A stretch of DNA of 64,000 nucleotides from Planctomycetota bacterium (GTDB taxonomy: Bacteria > Planctomycetota > UBA1135 > UBA2386): the NCBI GenBank assembly GCA_016713175.1, contig JADJPQ010000012.1, forward strand, positions 248,001-312,000, written 5' to 3'. Numbering within the stretch: position 1 is the first letter of the stretch; each line of letters starts with the position of its first letter. The translations under genes and the position numbers were made by a program. This document shows positions 16,623 through 24,556 of the stretch, one piece after another. The notes beneath the pieces are model-generated. The model did no database searches, had not been told where the DNA came from, and saw only the letters and a program-made list of their open reading frames with translations.

Positions 16623-18668
16623 CTACTGGGCGCGCACTTCGAACACGATCACGCCGAGATCGCGGATGTCGGGTGACAGCCCGGCGTCCTTGGGCTTGAT
16701 CGTCTGCGCTTCGATCGTGAACTCGAGCAACTCGCCGCGCGGCAGTTCGGCGGGCAGCGCGAACACGAACTCCTTGACGTCGGCCTGCACCGTCTCCTCG
16801 CCGAGCTTCGCACTCTCGGCGAACAGGCGGAACCAGTGCGGCCGGATCGGACTCGCCAGCTTGATGACGATCCGCTGCGCCCCCGCCGGCGGCTGCAGGT
16901 AGAACCAGCAGCGCCCTTTGCACCAGCGATACGCCTGCACGGAGCCCGGCGGATTCTCCAGCGTGTGCCAGCCCGAACCGAGGCAACCCTGGTCGGTCTC
17001 GCCCATCCGGATCGCCGGCACCGGCTTGCTCGAGAACCGATCGTGGAAGTTCTCGACATCGCCCTGATGGCCGCCTTCGTTGATGCCGGCGACGATGAAC
17101 CGCCGGCCGGTGGCCGCATCGACCTTGCGCAGTTTCTGCGTGCGGCGCCGCCGCGCCCACAGACTGAAGATCCGCACCAGGTTCCAGCGCCATGCCTTCC
17201 TGATGATGCCGGCGATCTCGCCGTGGAACTCCGGGTTGTGGCCCTCGCGCACCGCCTTCTCGAGCCACTCGAGGCGACCCTTGTCGTACTTGCGGATCTT
17301 CGGCAGGATCGCCCGGAACGTCGGCCAGTCGAGGTTCTTGAACAGCGTCGCCCAGCGGTTGCGCTCGCTCATGAAGCGCCGCCGGTACAACCGCCCCGGC
17401 GTCGCGCCGGTGTCGCCGTGGAAGTCGTGTCGGACCACCGCCAGCGGCGCGTACAGGTTGGTGTAGCCCGCCAGCCGCAGGCGCCAGGCCAGATCGGTGT
17501 CCTCGTAGTACATGAAGAACGCCGGATCGAAGCCACCGACCTCGTCGAGCGCCGACTTGCGGTACAGCACCGCGCCGCCACAGCCGCCGAACACCATTTC
17601 CGGCGTCGGCGACGGATCCTCGTCCTTCTCGCCGACCTGCCGGTCCCAGCCCCAGCCGGCCTCGTTGATCTCGATCGCGGTCGAGTTCAGCAGCGTCGGA
17701 CAGCGGTAGAACAGCATCTTGCTGCCGACCGACGCGATCTTGTCGTCGACCTCGGCCGCGCGCACGAGCTCGGTGACCCAGTTGCGCCGCGCGTAGGCAT
17801 CCTGGTTCAGCAGCACGACGTACTTCGCCTTGCTGGTGCGGAACACCAGGTTGTTGCCCTCGGCGAACCCGAGATTCTCGCTGCTGGCGATCAGCTTGAT
17901 CGTCGGGAAGTTCTGGCGGATGAAGTCGGCGGTGCCGTCCTTGCTGGCGTTGTCGACGACCACCACTTCGAGATTCGGGTAGTCCTGGTCCAGCAGCGTC
18001 TGCAGGCACGGCCCGACGATGTCCTTGCTGTTGTAGCCGATCACCACCGCGGTGACCGGCGGGCACAGCGCCGGATCCTCGGCGACCAGATCGCGCCCCA
18101 GCGGCAACGCCTGGGCGATGTCGAGCAAGCGCTTCGCCGCGCCGGCGAAGTCCGGCTGCGGACCGGCAAGCTGCTGGATGACGTAGACCTGCGCGGTCGG
18201 CGCCCACGTGCGCAACTGCGCCGCCATCGCCTCGGTCGGCACCGCGGTGCCGCGGCTCATGTTCGCGAGCACCGCGGCCAGCTGCGGCCTGGTGTCGAAG
18301 CCCTTGACGAACGGCAACCGGCGACCATCGAGATCGACCGTCAGCGCCGCCTGCAGCGCGCCGAGTTCCAGGTCTGGTAGCAGCAGCAGTCCCGGGATCA
18401 TCCGCAGGTAGCGCAGCTGGTGCAGGTGCAGCGGGTCGTTGCCGACCAGGTAGATCGGCAGATCGATCTTGCCGTCCCTGCGCAGCGCCGGCAGATCGCT
18501 GATCGGATGGAGGTGGTCCTTGGGTGCCAGGCCCGGCTGGGTCCGGAACTGGTTCTCGACCAGGGCCTGCACGGGCACCACCTGTTGCAGCGCACGGAGC
18601 AGCGCGGCCGCCGTCTGGGCCGTGGGGATCGTCCACAGCGGCAACGGCGCGGAGAGGGCGAGCTTCAT
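16623..18668 (-). CDS. Family 2 glycosyltransferase with extra N- and C-terminal domains
   Basis: In the 681-residue protein, residues ~210-440 form a GT2 domain. TAVVIGYNSKDIVGPCLQTL is at the start and VVVDNASKDGTADFI carries the nucleotide-sugar aspartates. LLNQDAYARRNWV is at the DxD position and MYYEDTDLAWRLRLAG carries the catalytic acidic pair of rhamnosyltransferase-like enzymes. The ~200-residue N-terminal region has elements seen in GT4 proteins (YLVGNDPLHLH). The C-terminal ~200 residues are beta-rich and unrecognised. The likely role is surface polysaccharide assembly. The gene stands alone. Confidence 0.8.
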   Translation of the reverse strand: MKLALSAPLPLWTIPTAQTAAALLRALQQVVPVQALVENQFRTQPGLAPKDHLHPISDLPALRRDGKIDLPIYLVGNDPLHLHQLRYLRMIPGLLLLPDLELGALQAALTVDLDGRRLPFVKGFDTRPQLAAVLANMSRGTAVPTEAMAAQLRTWAPTAQVYVIQQLAGPQPDFAGAAKRLLDIAQALPLGRDLVAEDPALCPPVTAVVIGYNSKDIVGPCLQTLLDQDYPNLEVVVVDNASKDGTADFIRQNFPTIKLIASSENLGFAEGNNLVFRTSKAKYVVLLNQDAYARRNWVTELVRAAEVDDKIASVGSKMLFYRCPTLLNSTAIEINEAGWGWDRQVGEKDEDPSPTPEMVFGGCGGAVLYRKSALDEVGGFDPAFFMYYEDTDLAWRLRLAGYTNLYAPLAVVRHDFHGDTGATPGRLYRRRFMSERNRWATLFKNLDWPTFRAILPKIRKYDKGRLEWLEKAVREGHNPEFHGEIAGIIRKAWRWNLVRIFSLWARRRRTQKLRKVDAATGRRFIVAGINEGGHQGDVENFHDRFSSKPVPAIRMGETDQGCLGSGWHTLENPPGSVQAYRWCKGRCWFYLQPPAGAQRIVIKLASPIRPHWFRLFAESAKLGEETVQADVKEFVFALPAELPRGELLEFTIEAQTIKPKDAGLSPDIRDLGVIVFEVRAQ

Positions 18669-18783
18669 CGGTCAGGGGTTCTTCGGCATCGGCTGTGGCC
18701 GTGTCAAAGGGTTTCCCCGTGGCTTTCGTGCCAGCCGCGACCTGGGCGCCGCACGAACCGGATCCCCCGCCGGATCGGTGACA

Positions 18784-18812
18784 AACTTGAAACTTGAAAC
18801 CAAGTGTTTCAA
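18784..18812. promoter_or_regulatory. AT-rich tandem and inverted repeats before the DUF4143-type ATPase gene
   Basis: AACTTGA occurs twice in tandem (18784-18797). TTGAAAC (18794-18800) and GTTTCAA (18806-18812) form a perfect inverted repeat with a five-base centre. The site ends ten bases before the ATG at 18823 and is strikingly AT-rich for its surroundings. It could be an operator or a hairpin that occludes the start. Confidence 0.5.
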
Positions 18813-18822
18813 TTTTCAACCC

Positions 18823-19986
18823 ATGAAGATCGCGCGGCAACGCCTGCTCGACGAGGTGCAGACCAGACTCCGCGAGTTCCCGGTGGTCGCGCTCATCGGC
18901 ATGCGGCAGTCCGGCAAGACCACTCTGGCCAAAGACATCGTGGCCACCCAGACCGGCCAGACCCACTTCCTCGATCTCGAGGATGCTCGCCAACTCGCGC
19001 GGCTGCGTGAACCGATCGCGGCACTGGAACCACTGCGCGGACTGATCGTGCTCGACGAAGTCCAGCACCTGCCCGACGTGTTCTCGGCCCTGCGCGTCCT
19101 CGCCGACCGTCCGGGCAAGCCCGCGCGCTTTCTGGTGCTGGGCTCCGCTTCCGGTGAGTTGCTCGGCCAGTCGGCCGAGAGCCTGGCCGGACGCATCGCC
19201 TACGTCGAGGTGCCTGGCCTCGGTCTCGACGAGATCGGCCCTTCCCGCCTCGAACGCCTGTGGCTGCGCGGCGGCCTGCCCGCATCGTTGTTGGCGCGCA
19301 ACGACGCCGCCAGCACCAGGTGGCGCGAAAACTACGTCCGAACCTTCCTCGAACGCGACGTTCCCCAACTCGGCATCGGCATTCCGGCAGCAACCCTGCG
19401 CCGGTTCTGGACCATGCTGGCCCACTGGCACGGGCAGATCTGGAACGGTTCTGCGTTCGGCAGCTCGTTTGGTGTGTCGCACACGAGCGTCCGACACTAC
19501 CTCGATGCGCTGACCGACGCTCTCGTCGTGACCACACTGCAGCCGTGGACCGAGAACATCGCCAAACGCCAGGTCAAGGCACCGAAGGTCTTCCTGACCG
19601 ACAGCGGTATCCTGCACACGCTGCTGCAACTGCACACCCACGACGACCTGATGTGTCACCCCAGGGTGGGTGCCTCGTGGGAAGGGCTGATGCTGTCGCA
19701 GGCGGTGCGCCGTCTCGGTGCGGCTCCCGAAGAACGGTTCTTCTGGGCCACACATGCTGGCGCCGAACTCGACCTGCTGGCGATCCGCGGCCGACAACGG
19801 ATCGGGGTCGAATGCAAACTGACGTCGGTGCCAGCCCCGACCGCGAGCATGCGGGTCGCTGTTGCTGACCTGAAACTCGATCACCTCTACGTGCTGCACG
19901 CCGGCAAGGACACGTTCCCTCTCGGCGAACGGCTGACCGCAGTGGCCGCCGCACGCTTGCTCGAAGACCTGCCACGGCTTCGCTGA
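18823..19986 (+). CDS. AAA-family ATPase with DUF4143 C-terminal domain
   Basis: The 387-residue protein is of the common AAA_14/DUF4143 type. It has Walker A GMRQSGKTT near residue 30, Walker B LRGLIVLDEVQHLPDVF near 70-85, then LGSASG and the DUF4143 region. The latter includes TFLERDVPQLGI, VFLTDSGILHTLL and the nuclease-like motif AELDLLA...GVECK near the C-terminus. Such proteins are abundant in bacteria, and their role is unproven. The GAELDLL...IGVECKL segment resembles a PD-(D/E)xK core. The ATG at 18823 follows an AT-rich repeat element, which suggests autoregulation or recent acquisition. Confidence 0.85.
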   Translation: MKIARQRLLDEVQTRLREFPVVALIGMRQSGKTTLAKDIVATQTGQTHFLDLEDARQLARLREPIAALEPLRGLIVLDEVQHLPDVFSALRVLADRPGKPARFLVLGSASGELLGQSAESLAGRIAYVEVPGLGLDEIGPSRLERLWLRGGLPASLLARNDAASTRWRENYVRTFLERDVPQLGIGIPAATLRRFWTMLAHWHGQIWNGSAFGSSFGVSHTSVRHYLDALTDALVVTTLQPWTENIAKRQVKAPKVFLTDSGILHTLLQLHTHDDLMCHPRVGASWEGLMLSQAVRRLGAAPEERFFWATHAGAELDLLAIRGRQRIGVECKLTSVPAPTASMRVAVADLKLDHLYVLHAGKDTFPLGERLTAVAAARLLEDLPRLR

Positions 19987-20113
19987 AATGCCAACAGCCC
20001 GATGGCAACGGGCGCCCGGTGCACGGCACGCCAGACCGCAATCGGTGAGCTACCCTTCTCCACGATCCGAGTTGCGCCGCTGCTTCCGAGCGCGATCCCA
20101 CCCCATCTCACTG

Positions 20114-21940
20114 ATGCGCCAAAGCCCGATCAGACTGTTCGCCGCGCTGCTGACCGCGACCCTCGCTGCCCAGAGTCCGCTCTATCGCACCGCCATCGAA
20201 CCGGGCCAGGATCCGGCGATGACGACCCTGCCCGCGGGCATCCTGTTCGCCATTCCCGGCGTCGCCGACGACTTCGTGCTCTCCGGCGGCGGCCAATTCG
20301 TCGAACTGCCCGACGGCACGGCGCGACTGACGGCGCGGATCCGCAGCGACGTGCGGATCTATGCCGGCATGCTGATCGATCTGCAGTTCGGCGGGCGCAT
20401 CGATCCGGGCCAGCCGGCGCACCCGCCGGCCGGGTATCCGGATCTGCAGCTGGTCGCCGCCGCCTATGCACCGGTCGGCACCGTGCAACCCGCGACCTTC
20501 CACTACTACACGACCGGCAGCGGCATGCTGCGCGGCCACCGCGAGTTCGACGGCGCGCGCGTGCAACTGACGATGACCGGCGCCCTGCAGGTGGGCAACG
20601 GCGCCAACAACCGCAACGGCGACCCGGGCGCGCAGGCGACGTTCACCGTGCAGGTGCTGCAGCCGCCGAGCGGCGGCTCGTTCGGCGCGGTCAGCACCGC
20701 GACGCTGCGCGTCGATCTCGACAGCGACCGTTCGCAGGACGCGACCCACACGATGATCAACAGCAGCCAGAGTCCGCTGTCGTCCGACCGCGGGTTGGTG
20801 CTCCCTGGCGTCGGCGAGGATTACCTCTTCGTGCCGGCGGCAGCATTCGTCGAGACGACGACCGGCCAGGCGACGTTGAACGGCACCCTGGCGCGGATCT
20901 CCGATCTCGCCGACACCTGGTCGCTGAGCCTGAACCTGTCCGGTCGCCTCGATGCCGGCCAGGTCGGCCACCCACCGGTCGGCAGCCCGGTGCAGGGGCT
21001 GCTCGCGAGCCAGTACCTCGCGCATGGCGGTCCGATCGACACCGCGAACTTCCACTACTACGCCGCGGCGACCGGCACGTTGACCGGCACCGGCATCAAC
21101 GCCGGCGGAGTCATCGCCCTCACGCCGAACGGCGCGTTCCAGGTCGGCGCGGGCGCCAATCAGGCCAACCTCTACTTCGGCGGCTACGGCCGCCTGAACG
21201 CGACGGTGCAGACGCAACCGACGCAGCGGACCATCGGCATCATCGGCACGGCCGAACTGCACCTGCTGACCGGCACGTTCCCGGTGCTGCCGTTCCCGGT
21301 CGTCACGTCGGTGTCGACGACGAACCTGTCGAGCCTGACCGATCAGGGCATCACGGTCACCGGCGACAACTTCGCGTGGCTGGTCGCGGTGCAATGGGGT
21401 GGCGACTGGATCGCCGGCACGACGGCAAGCCAGTGGCGGAACGGCTGGTTCGAGGTGCTCGACAACCAACACGTCGTGATCCATCCGGTTGCTGGCCGCG
21501 CGCCCGGCAACTACCCGGTCTCGGTGACCAACCCCGTGGTGCCGGAGAGCATCGGCACGATCTCGCTGGTCGCGCCGACCGCACCGACGCTGCGTTCGGA
21601 GGGGTCGCGCGACGCGGGTGCGACGCAACACATCCTGGTGCACCACGGCAACCTCACCGGCCCGGTGCTGACCGCCATCGCGTTCTCGTTCGAGCTGTCG
21701 CCGTCGGTGCTCCCCGGCGTGGTCTCGCTCGGCATCGGCAATCAGTTCCAATCGCTGACGGTCGCCCCGGGCATGCTGACGCACGACCCGATCACTGGCA
21801 TCGCCGAACTGCCGTTCGGCCCGCTGCCGGCCGGCATCGGCACGTTCGACCTGCACTGGCAGGCGGCAGTGGTGCCGTTGTCGGGCACGCCATATCCGCT
21901 GCCGGTCTCCGACGTCTGGACCGCGCACTACACGCTGTAG
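20114..21940 (+). CDS. Secreted protein with two tandem ~170-residue repeats and a TIG-like domain
   Basis: The 608-residue protein has a signal peptide (IRLFAALLTATLAAQ). Two homologous units follow. Each begins with a PGV-(A/G)-(D/E)-D motif and contains GRIDPGQPAHPP or GRLDAGQVGHPP, then FHYY. Each ends near GALQVGNGANN or GAFQVGAGANQ. An IPT/TIG-like stretch (VTSVSTTNLSSLTDQGITVT) and a beta-rich C-terminus complete the protein. Function is unknown; the likely location is outside the cytoplasm. The start was chosen at the signal peptide, because the frame is open further upstream. Confidence 0.75.
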   Translation: MRQSPIRLFAALLTATLAAQSPLYRTAIEPGQDPAMTTLPAGILFAIPGVADDFVLSGGGQFVELPDGTARLTARIRSDVRIYAGMLIDLQFGGRIDPGQPAHPPAGYPDLQLVAAAYAPVGTVQPATFHYYTTGSGMLRGHREFDGARVQLTMTGALQVGNGANNRNGDPGAQATFTVQVLQPPSGGSFGAVSTATLRVDLDSDRSQDATHTMINSSQSPLSSDRGLVLPGVGEDYLFVPAAAFVETTTGQATLNGTLARISDLADTWSLSLNLSGRLDAGQVGHPPVGSPVQGLLASQYLAHGGPIDTANFHYYAAATGTLTGTGINAGGVIALTPNGAFQVGAGANQANLYFGGYGRLNATVQTQPTQRTIGIIGTAELHLLTGTFPVLPFPVVTSVSTTNLSSLTDQGITVTGDNFAWLVAVQWGGDWIAGTTASQWRNGWFEVLDNQHVVIHPVAGRAPGNYPVSVTNPVVPESIGTISLVAPTAPTLRSEGSRDAGATQHILVHHGNLTGPVLTAIAFSFELSPSVLPGVVSLGIGNQFQSLTVAPGMLTHDPITGIAELPFGPLPAGIGTFDLHWQAAVVPLSGTPYPLPVSDVWTAHYTL

Positions 21941-21979
21941 CCGGCGCCGCGCCGCCGCGACCAACCGACGGCGCCGCGC

Positions 21980-23245
21980 CTACGCCACGTGCGTCGTGCG
22001 GTGATGCTCGGCGGCCACCACCCGGGTGCCGAGGTACACCACGCTCGCGAACGCGGCGCCGATGCCCGCCAGCTGCATGTCGGAGAACGCGAAGGCGTCG
22101 TAGAGCGCGTGCAGCAGCACCGGAACCGCGATGACCCGCAGCACGCGCAGCAGCCAGCCGTACGGGCCGAACCCGGCGCCTGACTGGAACTCCTCCTGCA
22201 GGCGGTAGTAGTTCAGCGCCGCGGCGCCGGCCCACACGCCGTGCAGCCCCACGACGCTGAGGAAGCGCACGACGTAGATGTCGGGCAGCATCAGGCCGTT
22301 GTACTGCGTCGTGCTGTAGTGGATCGCCTCGGCGAGCCCGAAGCCGATGCCCGACGCGAAGCCCCACGTGAACAGCCGGTTCGAGGTGTAGCCGAAACGC
22401 CGCGCCGCGAGCTTCTGTTCGCCACCGGCGCCGGTCAGGTACGGGATCGCCTTGCACGTCTCCTCGCACAGCCCGGCGGTCAGCACCAGCGTGAAGAACA
22501 GCTCGAAGAACCCCATCGGCACGCCGCCGAGGACCATGCCGAGCTGGCCGTAGCTGCGCCCGATCAGGTTGACGAGCCAGATCAGCGGCATCAGATAGCC
22601 GTTCGCCTTCTCCGCGGGGATCTGCAGGGAAGCCAGGTACTGGAAGCCGGTCAGCAAGGCCATGCCGGCAACCGCGGTGAACAGGCCGGCCAGCACGCAG
22701 GTGGCGGTGCGGGCGCGCGGGAACAGTCCGACCAGCAGCGCCAGGAAGATCGCGGCGAGCCCGCCGGCGATGGCCCAGGGCGCGGTGGAGTCGCGCGGCA
22801 ACCACGCGCCATCCAGCCGGCGCTCGGGCAGGCCGCTGAAGTCCAGCTGCTCGAGCGACGACACGTTCTGGGCCGAGGCGAACTGCTGGATCCGTTCGAA
22901 CTGGCGCTGCCCCTCGTCCGCGTTCCACAACGGCACGAACAACGGCACGACCAGGAACGTGCACAGCAGCAGCAGCGCGATCCAGCCAACGATGCCGCCG
23001 CGGATCGAAAGCCACGGCCGATCGTCCTCGTCCGGCACATCGGGCCCGAGCTGCTGCGTCAGCGCCTCGACCTGCTGTTGCCGTTCTTCCTGTTTCTGCA
23101 GCGCGCCGCGGAACTTCGTCTGCCAGCGACGGATCGTGCTCTCGCTGATCTCGTGCCGCTGGGCGACCTCGGCCACCGATGCGCCGGCTTCGAGCTCGCC
23201 GAGCACTTCGAGGATCTTCTCGTGGGAATAGCGTGTGCTGGCCAA
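21980..23245 (-). CDS. PrsW-like membrane protease with N-terminal helix-turn-helix
   Basis: In the 421-residue form, residues ~5-45 are a transposase-type helix-turn-helix (EVLGELEAGASVAEVAQRHE, then ISESTIRRWQ). A coiled segment follows, then about eight transmembrane helices. The membrane part carries PrsW/CPBP-like motifs: AGLCEETCKAIPYL (Glu-Glu), FASGIGFGLAEAIHYS, LHGVWAGAAAL and LLHALYDAFAF. This is an unusual fusion of a DNA-binding fold to an intramembrane protease. The start is uncertain. I chose a TTG just before the HTH because a longer frame runs into the promoter of the divergent GntR gene. Confidence 0.7.
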   Translation of the reverse strand: MASTRYSHEKILEVLGELEAGASVAEVAQRHEISESTIRRWQTKFRGALQKQEERQQQVEALTQQLGPDVPDEDDRPWLSIRGGIVGWIALLLLCTFLVVPLFVPLWNADEGQRQFERIQQFASAQNVSSLEQLDFSGLPERRLDGAWLPRDSTAPWAIAGGLAAIFLALLVGLFPRARTATCVLAGLFTAVAGMALLTGFQYLASLQIPAEKANGYLMPLIWLVNLIGRSYGQLGMVLGGVPMGFFELFFTLVLTAGLCEETCKAIPYLTGAGGEQKLAARRFGYTSNRLFTWGFASGIGFGLAEAIHYSTTQYNGLMLPDIYVVRFLSVVGLHGVWAGAAALNYYRLQEEFQSGAGFGPYGWLLRVLRVIAVPVLLHALYDAFAFSDMQLAGIGAAFASVVYLGTRVVAAEHHRTTHVA

Positions 23246-23407
23246 GGGGGCTGCCCGACGGCGGGGGACGCTACCGGCAGTCGGTCCGCGGCACAACGAA
23301 CCCCGTTGCGCCCCGGGGTACACCCGGCGGAGAGACGACCGGCTCGAACGGCCTCGACGCGACGCTGGGCATGCGCTGAGCGTCCGGAGATCGCGCTCAA
23401 GGTCCAA

Positions 23408-23435
23408 CCGTCCTAGACCGATAGGACGGTAGGAT
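23408..23435 (+). promoter_or_regulatory. GntR operon promoter with perfect 8-bp inverted repeat
   Basis: CCGTCCTA (23408-23415) and TAGGACGG (23422-23429) form a perfect inverted repeat with a six-base centre. TAGGAT (23430-23435) follows at once and is a good -10. The ATG at 23445 is nine bases later, again leaderless-like. The position between -35 and -10 suggests autorepression by the GntR protein it precedes, as for YtrA-type operons. Confidence 0.6.
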
Positions 23436-23444
23436 GCCTGGGCC

Positions 23445-23837
23445 ATGAACCTCCGCGTCGATCCACACAGCCTGATGCCGCCGAGCCATCAGCTCGTCGC
23501 CGGCATCCTCGACGCGATCGCGCGCGGCGAACTCACCCCCGGCGACCGGCTGCCGGCCGTGCGCACGCTGGCCGCCGACGTGCTGGTCAACCCCAACACC
23601 GTCACCAAGGCCTGGCGCGACCTCGAACGCATGGGCGCCACCGAAGGCAGGAACGGCAGCGGCGTGTTCGTGACCCCGGCCGGCCCGGCCATCGCGCGCA
23701 AGACGCGACTGGCCGCAACGCTCGCCGACCTGCGCGCCGCGATCGCCGCCGCGCGCGCCGCCGGGCATGACGACAAGACCTTGAAGGACGCGCTGGCGCA
23801 GGCCCTGCGCGGCGAAACCGTCGGAGAGAAGCGATGA
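23445..23837 (+). CDS. GntR-family (YtrA-type) transcriptional regulator
   Basis: The 130-residue protein has the winged-helix signature PPSHQLVAGILDAIARGELT, then GDRLPAVRTLA, NPNTVTKAWRDLERMG and GSGVFV. It has only a short C-terminal helical tail, which is characteristic of the YtrA subfamily that controls linked ABC exporters. It probably represses its own operon through the palindrome immediately upstream. The stop overlaps the ABC ATPase start (ATGA). Confidence 0.9.
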   Translation: MNLRVDPHSLMPPSHQLVAGILDAIARGELTPGDRLPAVRTLAADVLVNPNTVTKAWRDLERMGATEGRNGSGVFVTPAGPAIARKTRLAATLADLRAAIAAARAAGHDDKTLKDALAQALRGETVGEKR

Positions 23838-24556
23838 ACGACATCCTGGACATCCGCGGGCTCGAACTCGCGTTCACCCGCAAACGACCGGTGCTGCAGG
23901 GACTCGATCTGCGGCTCGAATCGGGCAAGGTCACGGTGCTGCTCGGCGCCAACGGCGCCGGCAAGAGCACGCTGCTGCGCGTGCTGCTCGGCCTGCAACG
24001 GCCGGACCGCGGCACCGTGCGCGTGTTCGGCAAGGACCCGCTGCGCCACCACGCCATGATCGCCGAGCGCATCGGCTACGTGCCCGACACGCCGGACGCT
24101 TATCCGATGCAGACGCCGCGCCGCTTCTTCGCGTTCGTGGCGCCGCACTATCCGACCTGGAACCAGGAACTGTGCGCCAGGCTCGCGGAACGCCTGCAGG
24201 TGCCGCTCGATCTGCGCTTCTCGCAGTTGTCGCGCGGCCAGGGCATGAAGGCGATGCTGGTCGCGGCACTGGCGCCCGAGCCCGAACTGCTGCTGCTCGA
24301 CGAGCCGTTCGCCGGCCTCGATCCGCTGGTCCGCGAAGAGGTGCTGCAGGGTCTGATCACCGAACTGCGCGATGGCGAACGCACGGTGCTGTGCGCCACG
24401 CACGAACTGGAGATCGCCGCGCGCATCGCCGATCGGATCGCCGTGCTGCACGCCGGTCGGATCGTTCGCCATGGCGCGCTCGACGAGGTCCTGGCCGACC
24501 AGGACCAGCCGGCACCGCGCGCGCTGCACGAACTGCTGGCGGAGGTGTGCGCATGA
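23834..24556 (+). CDS. ABC transporter ATP-binding protein
   Basis: The 240-residue protein has Walker A LLGANGAGKSTLLRVLLG, signature LSRGQGMKAMLVAALA (SRGQG in place of SGGQ), Walker B PELLLLDEPFAGLDP and switch His in LCATHELEIA. It has no membrane segment and pairs with the permease encoded next. It is coupled on both sides by ATGA overlaps. The GntR-ATPase-permease order matches YtrA-type efflux or stress-sensing transporters; the substrate is unknown. Confidence 0.93.
   Translation: MNDILDIRGLELAFTRKRPVLQGLDLRLESGKVTVLLGANGAGKSTLLRVLLGLQRPDRGTVRVFGKDPLRHHAMIAERIGYVPDTPDAYPMQTPRRFFAFVAPHYPTWNQELCARLAERLQVPLDLRFSQLSRGQGMKAMLVAALAPEPELLLLDEPFAGLDPLVREEVLQGLITELRDGERTVLCATHELEIAARIADRIAVLHAGRIVRHGALDEVLADQDQPAPRALHELLAEVCA

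Noticed and set aside
16414..19899. A 1161-codon minus-strand frame across the glycosyltransferase and the ATPase
   Set aside because: It runs out of frame over the glycosyltransferase and antisense to the DUF4143-type ATPase. There are no motifs and the composition is biased.
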